Shown here one piece after another: positions 1 to 8,729 of a stretch of 64,000 nt of DNA (position 1 is its first letter; each line of letters begins with the position of its first letter). Below the pieces are notes generated by a model. That model searched no databases, was not told where the DNA came from, and saw only the letters and a program-made list of their open reading frames with translations. The position numbers were made by a program, and so were the translations under genes. Source of the stretch: an uncultured bacterium. Its GTDB lineage: Bacteria > Bacillota > Clostridia > Lachnospirales > Lachnospiraceae. Where the stretch lies: assembly GCA_905215155.1 (NCBI GenBank), contig CAJMPJ010000001.1:62001-126000 (forward strand), given 5' to 3'.

Positions 1-227
1 TTCTCATTTCTAAGCTGCCTTGAAGTTTCCAGCCCGTCAATTCCCGGCATTTCAATGTCCATAAAAACAAGGTCAAAAGGATTGCTGATGGATTGGACCG
101 CTCTAAGAAACTCCATTCCGTTTGAAAACAGTTTTATCTCCACAGAGAGTCTTCCAAAATATTCATATAAAAGATTTTTGATTTCTTCCTGAAACAAAAT
201 ATTATCATCGCAAACTGCAATTTTCAT
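1..227 (-). CDS. LytTR-family response regulator, N-terminal receiver domain (partial)
   Basis: The minus strand from ATG at 227 encodes a CheY-like receiver domain cut by the window edge after about 75 residues. It starts MKIAVCDDN, giving the acidic pair D7-D8, and has the phosphoacceptor D57 in FMDIEMPGIDG. The wording of this block is typical of AgrA/LytR-type regulators, so a LytTR DNA-binding domain is expected beyond the edge but is not visible. The ribosome site AAGGAG lies 4 bases before the start. Whether a partner kinase is nearby cannot be seen. Confidence 0.8.
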   Translation of the reverse strand, partial: MKIAVCDDNILFQEEIKNLLYEYFGRLSVEIKLFSNGMEFLRAVQSISNPFDLVFMDIEMPGIDGLETSRQLRNE

Positions 228-316
228 AACGCTCCTTATCCATTTCTGGTATAACCTGATTTCTGTTTTTATATCCCATAAGTTTTATTATATCATTTCC
301 TATAAGATGTAACCAT

Positions 317-371
317 AAAAAAAGCCAGTGAAACCCCGGCATAGAAAGCATGCGGTCGTTCCACCGGCTGT
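317..371 (-). terminator. Rho-independent terminator of the P-type ATPase gene
   Basis: Read on the minus strand, AGCCGGTGGAAC pairs with GTTTCACTGGCT (two G-U pairs), with a smaller inner stem. A run of seven T follows. It begins 8 bases after the ATPase stop codon. Confidence 0.8.
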
Positions 372-378
372 TTGATGT

Positions 379-3036
379 TTACTTACGGCGCAGCAGCAGC
401 TTCACAAACTCGGATAGGAGAATGACGCTGAAGGTAAGCCCGAAGATTTTAAGCCACATGGCAAAGCCAAGAGGCACCGTTCCGAAAAATGCCCCCGCAA
501 ACTGAATGATCAGAATTTGCAGAAGGAAGGTAACAGATATGACCAAAAGCATGATCCGGTTCTGGAATAAATGCTTGAAGATGCTGGTTTTATGAAGCTC
601 CCGGCAGTTAAAGGCATTGAAAAGCTGGAATAGGGCGAACAGGGTAAAGAGTACGGTCGTCATTTCCCTGTCGGTTGCACCTAAAAAGTTAAAGACATAT
701 TGGCATAGGAATATGACGGAGATATACATTCCTGTAAGTCCAATCCGAAGGAACATGGTCTTTGATATAATGCTGTCACTTCTTCCCGTAGGAGGACGAT
801 TCATCAAATCATCATAAATAGGTTCCAGACCAAGAGTGAGGGCAGGCGGCCCGTCCATAATGATATTGATCCATAACAGCTGGAGAGCCGTAAATGGTGC
901 TTTTAATCCCAATAGAATAGAGGAAAATACAACAATCACGGAAGAAAGATTGACCGTAAGCTGGAACTGGATAAAACGTTTGAAATTCTCATAGATGCCC
1001 CGTCCCCAGGCAATGGCTTTTACTATGGTAGAGAAGGAATCGTCAAGGAGCACGATGTCACTGGCCTCTTTGGAAACTTCCGTACCGGAGATGCCCATGG
1101 CAATGCCCACATCTGCGTTCTTTATGGCAGGAGCGTCGTTGATTCCGTCACCGGTGACGGCAACCACGTTGTTCTGGGATTTTAACAGTTTTACCACCCG
1201 CATCTTAATGGAAGGGGTGCTCCGGGCAATGACGCTGATCCTGGGAAGGAGATCAAGAAGCGCTTGATCACTTAGCTCCTCAATTTCTCTGGCCTCCACT
1301 GCCATCCTTCCATCTTCAAGAATCTGAAGCTCATTGGCAATGGCGGTAGCCGTAATGATATTGTCGCCGGTCAGGATCTTTAAATCCACTCCGGCCATGC
1401 GGCAGTTTTTGACCGCTTCGTAAACATCGGAACGAAGAGGATCGGAAATGGCGACAAAACCGTCAAATACCATGTCCTTTTCCATGGCATTGTGATGAGC
1501 TTCCTCTTCATAGTCCCGCATTTCATGAAGTTCCTTATGGGCAAAGGCAATGACACGCATGGCTTTTTCCTGTGCTTTTACGATGAAGGTTTCAATCCTG
1601 GCGCGCTCCTCGTCAGAAAGGGCACACATGGAGAAAACGCACTCCGGACTTCCTTTTACATAGGAGATGATCTTTCCATCCACCTTGCTGATGGTGGTCA
1701 TGTGCTTTAGCTCGGAAGAAAACGGGAACGCATGAAGCACTTCGTGGTCACAGCGTTCATCCTTATAAGTCTTTCCGCTTTTTTTGCAGGCATCGGATTG
1801 CTGGTAGAAGTTCAGCATGGCACATTCCGTCGGATTGCCGATAAAGGAACCATCCGGGGAAATGTCCGCTGTGGTGTTTAAACAGATGTTATGGATCAGC
1901 CAGTCTGAAGCAAGGTCTCTGGTCTTTTCCTTCCAGGAGCCGTCGTAGAATGCGGAGACCGTCATCTTGTTTTCTGTAAGAGTTCCTGTCTTATCGGAGC
2001 AGATCACATTGATACAGCCTACGGTTTCAGAGGCGATCATCTTTTTTACCAGAGCGTTCTGCCTGGATAGCTTGATGATATTGATGGATAGGGAGACTGC
2101 CACAATGGTGGGAAGTCCCTCCGGTACCGCGGCTACAATGAGGACGATGCTGGTAACAAATGCATCGAGAACGGTTTCCAGTGTAAGCCTGCCTTCCAAA
2201 GCAAAGGAGATCAGCTCTGAGGAAAAAACAATGGCAGCAGCAATAATACCCAGTAAGGTGATCGTTTTTCCCAGTCTTGCAAGCTTTTCCTGAAGAGGGG
2301 TGGAAGAGCGTTCCGCATTTGTAAGCTCTTTTGCAATGGTTCCGAATTCTGTGCTGTCACCAACTGCAGTTACCACCATCTTACCGTAACCGCCCGTGAT
2401 GAAGTTGCCGGAATACACCATGTTGGCCCGTTCCGCTAACGGTGTCTTTTCATCCACAATGAGAAGATCCGCCTCTTTTTTTGCAGGCAGGCTCTCTCCG
2501 GTCAGTGCGGATTCATCTGCGGTCAGTCCGGAACTCTGTAAAAGCCGTCCATCGGCAGGAATCTTATCCCCGGTGGAAAGAAGAATGATGTCGCCGACAA
2601 CGATTTCCCTCTGACTCAGCAAATGCGTTTGGCCGTCCCGGATCACCTTGATCATGGTATCATCGCTGATTTTAGATAAGGCTTCAAAGGCTTTGGCACT
2701 TTTGCCTTCCATGATGACGGTGATCAGTACAGACAGAAAGATGGCTGCAAAGATGCCCAGGCATTCTAAAAAGTCTGCCTCTGAGCCGGTGGTGGCGCGA
2801 ATGATGTTGACCAGAAGCGCGATGACACCAGCCATGATGAGCATGAGAATCATGGGTTCTCTGGCAGCTTCCCCAATGCGCCGCATCAGCGACTCAGGTT
2901 TTTCCCTGGTCAGCGTATTGCTTCCGTATTTCTCCCGCTGTATTTCTACTTGTCCGCTTTTTAGTCCGTCTGCATCGTGGGTCTGCAGCCGGTTGAGTAA
3001 ATCCCGTGTGTTTTCCTGAAATTCCTTCAATGCCAT
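379..3036 (-). CDS. Cation-translocating P-type ATPase (Ca2+/Mn2+ type, P2)
   Basis: An 885-residue P2-type ATPase that couples ATP hydrolysis to cation export through the cytoplasmic membrane. All family blocks are present: an N-terminal cation ATPase domain, actuator-loop TGES near residue 180, PEGLP in helix M4, phosphorylated aspartate D348 in DKTGTLT, and the hinge TGDGINDAP. Several hydrophobic helices at each end fit the ten-helix fold. The family includes calcium pumps and the manganese exporters of Gram-positive bacteria. The yybP-ykoY-like leader immediately upstream favours Mn2+ export, or at least Mn2+-controlled expression. ATG at 3036 is preceded by AAGGAG. The gene is monocistronic, with a terminator after it. 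Confidence 0.9.
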   Translation of the reverse strand: MALKEFQENTRDLLNRLQTHDADGLKSGQVEIQREKYGSNTLTREKPESLMRRIGEAAREPMILMLIMAGVIALLVNIIRATTGSEADFLECLGIFAAIFLSVLITVIMEGKSAKAFEALSKISDDTMIKVIRDGQTHLLSQREIVVGDIILLSTGDKIPADGRLLQSSGLTADESALTGESLPAKKEADLLIVDEKTPLAERANMVYSGNFITGGYGKMVVTAVGDSTEFGTIAKELTNAERSSTPLQEKLARLGKTITLLGIIAAAIVFSSELISFALEGRLTLETVLDAFVTSIVLIVAAVPEGLPTIVAVSLSINIIKLSRQNALVKKMIASETVGCINVICSDKTGTLTENKMTVSAFYDGSWKEKTRDLASDWLIHNICLNTTADISPDGSFIGNPTECAMLNFYQQSDACKKSGKTYKDERCDHEVLHAFPFSSELKHMTTISKVDGKIISYVKGSPECVFSMCALSDEERARIETFIVKAQEKAMRVIAFAHKELHEMRDYEEEAHHNAMEKDMVFDGFVAISDPLRSDVYEAVKNCRMAGVDLKILTGDNIITATAIANELQILEDGRMAVEAREIEELSDQALLDLLPRISVIARSTPSIKMRVVKLLKSQNNVVAVTGDGINDAPAIKNADVGIAMGISGTEVSKEASDIVLLDDSFSTIVKAIAWGRGIYENFKRFIQFQLTVNLSSVIVVFSSILLGLKAPFTALQLLWINIIMDGPPALTLGLEPIYDDLMNRPPTGRSDSIISKTMFLRIGLTGMYISVIFLCQYVFNFLGATDREMTTVLFTLFALFQLFNAFNCRELHKTSIFKHLFQNRIMLLVISVTFLLQILIIQFAGAFFGTVPLGFAMWLKIFGLTFSVILLSEFVKLLLRRK

Positions 3037-3060
3037 TCTCTCCTTAGATTATTTGTATAT

Positions 3061-3096
3061 AACAAAAACTCATGCATAGGCAAGCGATGCATGAGT
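3061..3096 (-). terminator. Leader terminator of the riboswitch expression platform
   Basis: On the minus strand a perfect 10-bp stem (ACTCATGCAT with ATGCATGAGT, 9-base loop) runs into TTTTTGTT. It lies between the aptamer-like region and the ATPase start at 3036. Its 3' arm can also pair over 10 bp, with one G-U pair, to ACTCATGTAT at 3125-3134+, just downstream of the aptamer core. This gives a plausible switch between terminated and read-through forms. Confidence 0.7.
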
Positions 3097-3109
3097 CAAA
3101 AAAATAGAC

Positions 3110-3222
3110 CATGTATAGCCCACGCTATACATGAGTCTCGTTTATTAAGGCAAGCCAGACCGTAAATGGTCAGTATGTTGACTTGGCACGCAGAAATACT
3201 GCGCAAACTACTCCCTCAAGTG
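3110..3222 (-). promoter_or_regulatory. yybP-ykoY-like (Mn2+) riboswitch upstream of the P-type ATPase
   Basis: On the minus strand the leader opens with TTGAGGGAGTAG, then has a small hairpin (GCGCAGTATTTCTGCG), GTCAACAT, a CTGACC/GGTCTG arm, GGCTTGCC, and closes with ACGAGACTCA. This order matches the yybP-ykoY aptamer: GGGGAGUAG at the 5' side, a GUCA loop and CGAGAC at the 3' side. TGAG and CTCA can form the closing stem P1. A perfect 10-bp hairpin (3110-3119 with 3124-3133) and then the leader terminator follow. This family senses Mn2+ and commonly precedes P-type ATPases. The call rests on eye matching, not on a covariance model. Confidence 0.72.
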
Positions 3223-3229
3223 TTTTAGT

Positions 3230-3259
3230 ATCATACCATAAGCAGATAATTTTTGTCAA
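3230..3259 (-). promoter_or_regulatory. Sigma-A promoter for the riboswitch and ATPase
   Basis: Minus strand TTGACA (3254-3259) and TATGAT (3230-3235) are separated by 18 bases. The predicted transcript start near 3223 falls at the 5' end of the aptamer. Confidence 0.8.
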
Positions 3260-3282
3260 CTACGGAGTTGGGAATTTTGTGA

Positions 3283-3501
3283 TTCATTTCCGGTAAGCAG
3301 TATTCCACAGCAATTGAGAAATATCTGGCCCAGGAGGGCAAGTTTATTACCGTGGAATTTGGAGAATTATCCGGCGGGAAAGGAAAGCAAAAGGGAACCC
3401 TTGCCAAGATGGCAAGGGGAGAAATGGTCCGTTTTATGGAAGAAAAGTACAGCGAACTCTTTTTCGGGCATAATAAATTGGTATTTCTTTGGCCGAACTA
3501 A
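3283..3501 (+). pseudogene. yaaA: Remnant of a YaaA (DUF328) peroxide-stress protein, C-terminal piece
   Basis: The frame from 3283 to TAA at 3499-3501 reads QYSTAIEKYL, then KGTLAKMARGEMVRFMEE. This is the conserved C-terminal block of YaaA proteins, which protect against peroxide by limiting free iron. The start and about two thirds of the protein are missing. The segment after VRFMEE is also shortened before LVFLWPN, so there is an internal deletion as well. No start codon or ribosome site serves this frame. It lies between the divergent end of the ATPase leader and the 3' end of the V-ATPase operon, and is best read as a decayed gene. Confidence 0.65.
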
Positions 3502-3527
3502 AAAATCTATCCCATTTGCATTCTCTG

Positions 3528-4154
3528 TCACCCGTTGCTGCTATTTTTCGTTCGTTTAATCACCTTTAGTCTTGTAAATTCTTCCCTGTCCTTTTCCTCC
3601 AGAGAATTGGTGATGTTTCTGGTCAGCGTTTCATAACGGGGAATGGTGATGTTCTTCAGTGCATTGGCCCGTTTCTGGGTCCGTTTGATGCTGTTTGCCA
3701 GACGGTAAGCGGAGTTTTCCACCATGGAAAGCTTTAAGGTCAGTTCCTTTACCCGTTCAAACTTGTAGCGGGCCTCATCAAGAGATTCCTTTGTGCTGTA
3801 ATAGGCATAAGTTAAGTTTAATGGCCGCTTTTCATGCTCCACCAAAGGAATCTCCGTCCCCATAATGCTTCTGGTCTTGATGCGCACCGAATCGTCCACA
3901 GGAACCGCCAGAGCGATGTCCTTTACATAATCAATGCCTAGTTCAATGTTCGCCTTTTGAAGGGCTTTATAAGCAGAAGTAAAGGTCTCATCAATTTCAG
4001 ACTGGATGCCCTTGGCCTCATCAATTAGCTCCATCAGCTCTTTGATCAGAATGTTCCGCTTTTTATCCATTAACTCATAGCCCTGTCTGGCCAGAGCGAG
4101 AGAGTTTTTGGCAAGAATTAAATTTCCTTTCGTGGGAAATGTATTGGGATTCAT
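3528..4154 (-). CDS. ntpD: V-type ATPase subunit D (central stalk)
   Basis: 208 residues, last gene of the V-ATPase operon. It forms the rotating central shaft inside the A3B3 head. The N-terminal block NPNTFPTKGNLILAKNSLALA and the long helices at both ends are typical of subunit D, and its length is normal for the family. ATG at 4154 follows GGAGGG, 11 bases after the subunit B stop. No clear terminator is seen after its stop at 3528, where the YaaA remnant begins. Confidence 0.93.
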   Translation of the reverse strand: MNPNTFPTKGNLILAKNSLALARQGYELMDKKRNILIKELMELIDEAKGIQSEIDETFTSAYKALQKANIELGIDYVKDIALAVPVDDSVRIKTRSIMGTEIPLVEHEKRPLNLTYAYYSTKESLDEARYKFERVKELTLKLSMVENSAYRLANSIKRTQKRANALKNITIPRYETLTRNITNSLEEKDREEFTRLKVIKRTKNSSNG

Positions 4155-4165
4155 GAATTTCCCTC

Positions 4166-5569
4166 CTATTCTTCCGAAGCGTCAGGGGTGGTTTCCTTGT
4201 AATACTGATCCAGGACTTTTGTATCAATACGGTCTAATTCGGCTCTTGGCAGTAGTCCTAACAGTTCCCAGCCAATGGTGAGCGTCTCTAGGATGTTGCG
4301 GTTTGTATGATTTCCCTGGCCCACGAACCGGTTTTCAAATTCTTTCCCGAATACCAGGTATTTCTTGTCAATGGGAGAAAGCTCATCTTCACCGATAACC
4401 GATGCCAGCGCTCTTGCATCGCCCACCTTTGCATAACAGGAAAACAGCTGGTTTGCCACGCCCTGATGATCGGCCCTGGTAAAGCCTTCTCCGATGCCAT
4501 CCTTCATCAGACGGCTGAGAGAGGGGAGGACGTTGATGGGCGGGTAAACGGACTGGCCGTATAAACTGCGGTCCAGTACGATCTGACCCTCTGTGATATA
4601 TCCCGTAAGGTCCGGTATGGGGTGGGTGATGTCATCGTTTGGCATGGTGAGGATGGGAATCTGTGTGACGGAACCATGCTGTTCTTTTACGATTCCCGCC
4701 CGTTCATAGATGGAGGCCAGTTCACTGTACAAATAGCCCGGATATCCTTTCCTGGAAGGGATTTCTCCTTTTGAAGAGGAAACCTCACGGAGAGCCTCCG
4801 CGTAAGCCGTCATATCTGTTAAAATTACAAGGATGTGCATTCCTTTTTCAAATGCTAAATATTCCGCCAGAGTAAGAGCCACCTTTGGTGTGATCAGACG
4901 CTCCACCACCGGGTCATTTGCCAGATTGATAAACATAGCAACGTGATCGGAAACTCCGCTTTCCTCAAAGGTCCTGCGGAAAAAGTCTGCCACATCGTAT
5001 TTCACCCCCATTGCCGCAAACACCACGGCGAACTTTTCGCTGGAGTCCGCATCATCCCCTAAGGAAGCCTGCTGAACGATCTGAGCCGCCAGTTCATCAT
5101 GAGGAAGACCGTTGCCGGAAAAGATTGGCAGTTTCTGTCCCCGGATCAGTGTCATAAGCCCGTCGATGGCTGAAATACCGGTACGGATATAATCTCTTGG
5201 ATATTCTCTGGTTACAGGGTTTAAGGGCTTACCGTTAATGTCCAGCCGGATGTCGGAGCCAATATCTCCTAATCCGTCAATGGGGACTCCAATCCCGTTA
5301 AAGGTCCGGCCTAACATGTCTTCGGATACGGACAGCTCCATGGGGTGTCCGGTAAGGCGGGTGTGGACGTTTCGGAGTGCCAGTCCTTCGGTTCCTTCAA
5401 AGACCTGGATGATGGCTTTATCCTCGTAAACCTCAATGATTCTTCCCAGCTTTTTTTTCTTTCCTGCGACAGTCATTTCCACGATTTCGTCAAAGGAAGC
5501 ATTCTGGACGCCTTCCAATACGACCAGCGGGCCGTTGATTGCACTTAAGCCTAAATATTCGATTGCCAT
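4166..5569 (-). CDS. ntpB: V-type ATPase subunit B (non-catalytic)
   Basis: 467 residues, the regulatory nucleotide-binding subunit that alternates with A in the hexameric head. It has the alpha/beta-barrel start ([18 protein letters not shown]) and the B-type block [14 protein letters not shown] in place of a Walker A motif, as expected for a non-catalytic subunit. ATG at 5569 has AAGGAGG upstream. It lies between A and D with short gaps. Confidence 0.95.
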   Translation of the reverse strand: MAIEYLGLSAINGPLVVLEGVQNASFDEIVEMTVAGKKKKLGRIIEVYEDKAIIQVFEGTEGLALRNVHTRLTGHPMELSVSEDMLGRTFNGIGVPIDGLGDIGSDIRLDINGKPLNPVTREYPRDYIRTGISAIDGLMTLIRGQKLPIFSGNGLPHDELAAQIVQQASLGDDADSSEKFAVVFAAMGVKYDVADFFRRTFEESGVSDHVAMFINLANDPVVERLITPKVALTLAEYLAFEKGMHILVILTDMTAYAEALREVSSSKGEIPSRKGYPGYLYSELASIYERAGIVKEQHGSVTQIPILTMPNDDITHPIPDLTGYITEGQIVLDRSLYGQSVYPPINVLPSLSRLMKDGIGEGFTRADHQGVANQLFSCYAKVGDARALASVIGEDELSPIDKKYLVFGKEFENRFVGQGNHTNRNILETLTIGWELLGLLPRAELDRIDTKVLDQYYKETTPDASEE

Positions 5570-5583
5570 TTTCTTCCTCCTTC

Positions 5584-7350
5584 CTAAGCGTTGCGTTCGA
5601 TGACGGATTCATAAAAGGCATCAATCTGCTTTTTGTAGTCATCGAAAAGATCCAGCCGGTCATTGGGAACATCGTATTTTAGGGAAATGATCTTATCAAA
5701 AATAGGGTCCTCCTTTAATACGGACATGGGCATTCCCATGGATATTAGAGAACGGGATTTTTTGTATAAATAAAGAATCAGATCCATCATTAAGAACTGC
5801 TTTTCCATAGGAACGCAGGTATCTTCTTTATGGAACGCATTCTGCTGTAAAAATCCGACCCGGATCACCTTGGAAATTTCAAGGATCAGCTTCTGGTCGT
5901 CAGGAAGCATATCTCCGCCGATCAGCTTAACGATTTCCATAAGGCTGCTTTCCTGGGTCAGCAAAAATACCAGACGGTTCCTGTAATCCACAAATTTTTT
6001 ATCCACGTAATCCACATACCAGGGAGCCAGATCAGTGAGATACTCCGAATAGCTGCTGAGCCAGTGGATGGCAGGGAAATGACGCTCATTGGCAAGGTTC
6101 CGGTCCAGACCCCAGAAGCAGCGGACGAAACGCTTGGTGTTCTGGGTCACCGGCTCGGAAAAGTCTCCGCCCTGAGGAGATACCGCACCGATGATGGTAA
6201 CGGAACCTTCGGTCCCGTTTAAGTTCTGCATGATACCTGCCCGTTCATAAAAGGCGGACAGCCGGGAAGCCAGGTATGCCGGGAAGCCTTCTTCCGCAGG
6301 CATCTCCTCAAGACGTCCCGATAACTCTCTCAAAGCCTCTGCCCATCTGGAGGTGGAATCTGCCATGATGGCAACATGATATCCCATATCCCGGTAATAT
6401 TCTGCCAGGGTAAGACCGGAATAGAGGCTGGCCTCTCTGGCAGCCACAGGCATGTTTGAGGTGTTGGCAATCAGAGTGGTCCGGTCCATTAAGGGATTGC
6501 CGGAACGGGGGTCGATCAGCTCTGTAAATTCCTCCAGAACCTGAGTCATCTCATTGCCGCGCTCCCCGCAGCCGATATAAATGATGATATCCGCATCAGA
6601 CCACTTGGCGATCTGGTGCTGGGTCATGGTCTTTCCTGTTCCAAAACCGCCGGGGATACAGGCAGTGCCGCCTTTTGCCAGGGGAAACAGAGTATCAATG
6701 ATTCTCTGGCCGGTGATCAAAGGCTTGGTGGCAGGATACCGTTTTAAGATAGGTCTGGGGACCCGGATGGGCCATTTCTGAGTCATGGTTACTTGTTTGG
6801 TGGTACCGTCTGAAAGCTTCAGAGTCAGAAGAGGCTGGCTGATGGTATAGGAGCCGTCAGAAACCACCTCTGCCACCTCACCTTCCATATCAGGAGGAAT
6901 CATGACCTTATGGACGATAGCAGGTGTTTCCGGTACTTCGGCAATGATGGAGCCGGGCAGAAGGTGATCGCCCTTTTTCACCGTTATATGAGTGTCCCAA
7001 AGTTTTTGTGTATCAAGAGAATCTACCTGGATGCCGCGGTCAATATAGGCACCGCCGGTTTTTGCAATCTCCGACAGGGGACGTTCGATTCCGTCAAAGA
7101 TGTTATTTAATATGCCGGGAGCCAGAGTGACGGATACGGGGAAGCCGGTAGAGGTTACCGTTTCCCCTGGTTTTAGGCCGCTGGTTTCCTCATAGACCTG
7201 TACGGTGGTGCGCCGGTCTGTCAGACCGATGACTTCCCCCACCAGGTGGTCCTTTCCAACGTAGACCATCTCATTCATCTGAAATCCCGTATCACCCTTT
7301 AAATAAATCACAGGGCCGTTGATGCCGAAGATTTTACCTGTATTACTCAT
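5584..7350 (-). CDS. ntpA: V-type ATPase subunit A (catalytic)
   Basis: 588 residues, the ATP-hydrolysing or ATP-making subunit. Walker A GGFGTGKT is at residues 234-241. The non-homologous insertion typical of V/A-type A subunits lies before it, and the arginine-rich block [12 protein letters not shown] after it. The ribosome site GGGAGG precedes ATG at 7350, which overlaps the end of subunit E by 8 bases, so the two are translationally coupled. Its length is normal. Confidence 0.96.
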   Translation of the reverse strand: MSNTGKIFGINGPVIYLKGDTGFQMNEMVYVGKDHLVGEVIGLTDRRTTVQVYEETSGLKPGETVTSTGFPVSVTLAPGILNNIFDGIERPLSEIAKTGGAYIDRGIQVDSLDTQKLWDTHITVKKGDHLLPGSIIAEVPETPAIVHKVMIPPDMEGEVAEVVSDGSYTISQPLLTLKLSDGTTKQVTMTQKWPIRVPRPILKRYPATKPLITGQRIIDTLFPLAKGGTACIPGGFGTGKTMTQHQIAKWSDADIIIYIGCGERGNEMTQVLEEFTELIDPRSGNPLMDRTTLIANTSNMPVAAREASLYSGLTLAEYYRDMGYHVAIMADSTSRWAEALRELSGRLEEMPAEEGFPAYLASRLSAFYERAGIMQNLNGTEGSVTIIGAVSPQGGDFSEPVTQNTKRFVRCFWGLDRNLANERHFPAIHWLSSYSEYLTDLAPWYVDYVDKKFVDYRNRLVFLLTQESSLMEIVKLIGGDMLPDDQKLILEISKVIRVGFLQQNAFHKEDTCVPMEKQFLMMDLILYLYKKSRSLISMGMPMSVLKEDPIFDKIISLKYDVPNDRLDLFDDYKKQIDAFYESVIERNA

Positions 7351-7945
7351 TGGCCGTACCTCCCATTATATCTTTCACATCAAAGCGGAAATCACGTTTT
7401 GCTTCAGCAAGCTTTGTCTGAAACGAATGATCAATCAGAATATGTCTTGATGGGATAACGGCTCTGATCCCTCCAAAAAAAGAGTATTCACTTACCTGTA
7501 TGTCTGCTTTCTGGGGCAGGGAAAGATCCAAAAGTTTCCCTTCATCGGCTGGGTCAATATAAACGGTAATAAATTCTTTGTCAGCCAGTTCTAAAGCCTT
7601 CTGTATCTGAGAGTTCAGCAGCTTGGTGTATTCAGGCGTCTTCATGTATTCGGTAAGCCGCTCTTTGAGTTCCTCAAACAGCTTTTCCTTGAGCTCATCC
7701 TGCTTTTTTCCATATTCCCTTTTGATATTGATCTGTTCCAGAGACAGCTTTTTGTTGATTTCCCGTTCGATCTGTTTCTGTTCCAATGCCACCTGCTGTT
7801 CGGCCCGCCGGTTTGCACTGTCCTGATGCTCTGCAAAGGTCTGCTCCAAAGCAGCCGTATATTCATCAAGCATCTTTGCACTGCGGGATCTGGCATCTTC
7901 CATGCAAAACTCCAGGAAATGCTGTAGTTTTTCCTCAGTTGTCAA
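7343..7945 (-). CDS. ntpE: V-type ATPase subunit E (peripheral stalk)
   Basis: About 200 residues. The N-terminal half is a charged coiled coil rich in Q, E and K, and the C-terminal half is globular, as in stalk subunit E, which joins subunit G/H to hold the head static. A GTG at 7954 is in frame, but the ribosome site AGAGGTGG overlaps it. TTG at 7945, five bases after that site, is the better start. The 3' end overlaps subunit A by 8 bases. Confidence 0.88.
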   Translation of the reverse strand: MTTEEKLQHFLEFCMEDARSRSAKMLDEYTAALEQTFAEHQDSANRRAEQQVALEQKQIEREINKKLSLEQINIKREYGKKQDELKEKLFEELKERLTEYMKTPEYTKLLNSQIQKALELADKEFITVYIDPADEGKLLDLSLPQKADIQVSEYSFFGGIRAVIPSRHILIDHSFQTKLAEAKRDFRFDVKDIMGGTANE

Positions 7946-7961
7946 GATGACCACCTCTTTC

Positions 7962-8270
7962 TTATAGTTTTAATCCGATAGCTTGGTTTACATAATCTGT
8001 GATAAAGCTGGGCTTGCGGCCGGTACCGTGGCGGTCAGGAATTTCTATGATGAGAGGAAGCTTTCGGTTCAGCTTCACATCGTCGATGATGTCCGGAAAT
8101 TCTCTTCCGAACTTTTCTGTCAGGAGTATGATCCCGATCTCCTTATCGGCCAGGACTTTATCCAGTTCATTCTTAAGCTCATCCTTTTCATGAACGACAG
8201 CTCCTTCCACTCCGGCCAGCCTCATGCCGGCCCAGGTGTCTAAGTTGTCGCTGATTAAATACATTTTCAT
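7962..8270 (-). CDS. ntpG: V-type ATPase subunit F (central stalk)
   Basis: 102 residues from ATG at 8270 (MKMYLISDNLDTW). It has the small Rossmann-like fold of V/A-ATPase subunit F (naming varies; NtpG in Enterococcus), which binds subunit D in the rotor. The frame is open further upstream to 8321, but that part overlaps the end of subunit K and lacks the family sequence. The start lies 2 bases after the K stop codon with only a weak ribosome site, which points to translational coupling. Confidence 0.88.
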   Translation of the reverse strand: MKMYLISDNLDTWAGMRLAGVEGAVVHEKDELKNELDKVLADKEIGIILLTEKFGREFPDIIDDVKLNRKLPLIIEIPDRHGTGRKPSFITDYVNQAIGLKL

Positions 8271-8272
8271 AA

Positions 8273-8704
8273 TTATAGCTTTCCGAGGATCATGAAGGAG
8301 ATGATCAGACCATAAAGACAAACACCTTCGGCAAGGCCTACGAAGATGAGTGATTTACCTAAAATGGAGCTGTCTTCACTGATGGCGCCAAGCGCTGCAC
8401 TGGCGGCTGCGGATACGGCGATACCGCCGCCGATACAGGCCAGACCTGTGGATAAGGCCGCAGCGATATAACCCATGCCTGCGACGCTTCCGCTAACGCC
8501 GGCTGCAGTTTCTGCCGCAAAAGCCTGGCCATGGAACATCATCACGCTGGATACGATCATGGTGCCAAAGAATAACAGCACATTAATGGAAAGTGCGGTT
8601 TTATAGCGGCCCTTTGTTTTTTCTCCCAGGGCAAATACAAAAAGGGGAAGAACGATACTCAAGGTTAATGCGATTGCTAAAGTGATTTTTACTAACATGG
8701 ACAT
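8273..8704 (-). CDS. ntpK: V-type ATPase subunit K (membrane proteolipid, rotor ring)
   Basis: 143 residues with four membrane helices, forming the ion-carrying rotor ring. The single ion-binding carboxylate is E126 in GLAEGVCLYG in the last helix. The first helical pair has no equivalent acid, as in duplicated V-type proteolipids. Helix 3 (GLACIGGGIAVSAAASAALG) has no glutamine of the kind that helps bind Na+ in sodium-type rings, so H+ coupling is more likely, though this is inference. ATG at 8704 follows an AGGAGG site 8 bases upstream. An in-frame extension to 8830 overlaps subunit I and is not real. Confidence 0.92.
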   Translation of the reverse strand: MSMLVKITLAIALTLSIVLPLFVFALGEKTKGRYKTALSINVLLFFGTMIVSSVMMFHGQAFAAETAAGVSGSVAGMGYIAAALSTGLACIGGGIAVSAAASAALGAISEDSSILGKSLIFVGLAEGVCLYGLIISFMILGKL

Positions 8705-8729
8705 AAGAAATACCTCCTGATATGTTTTT

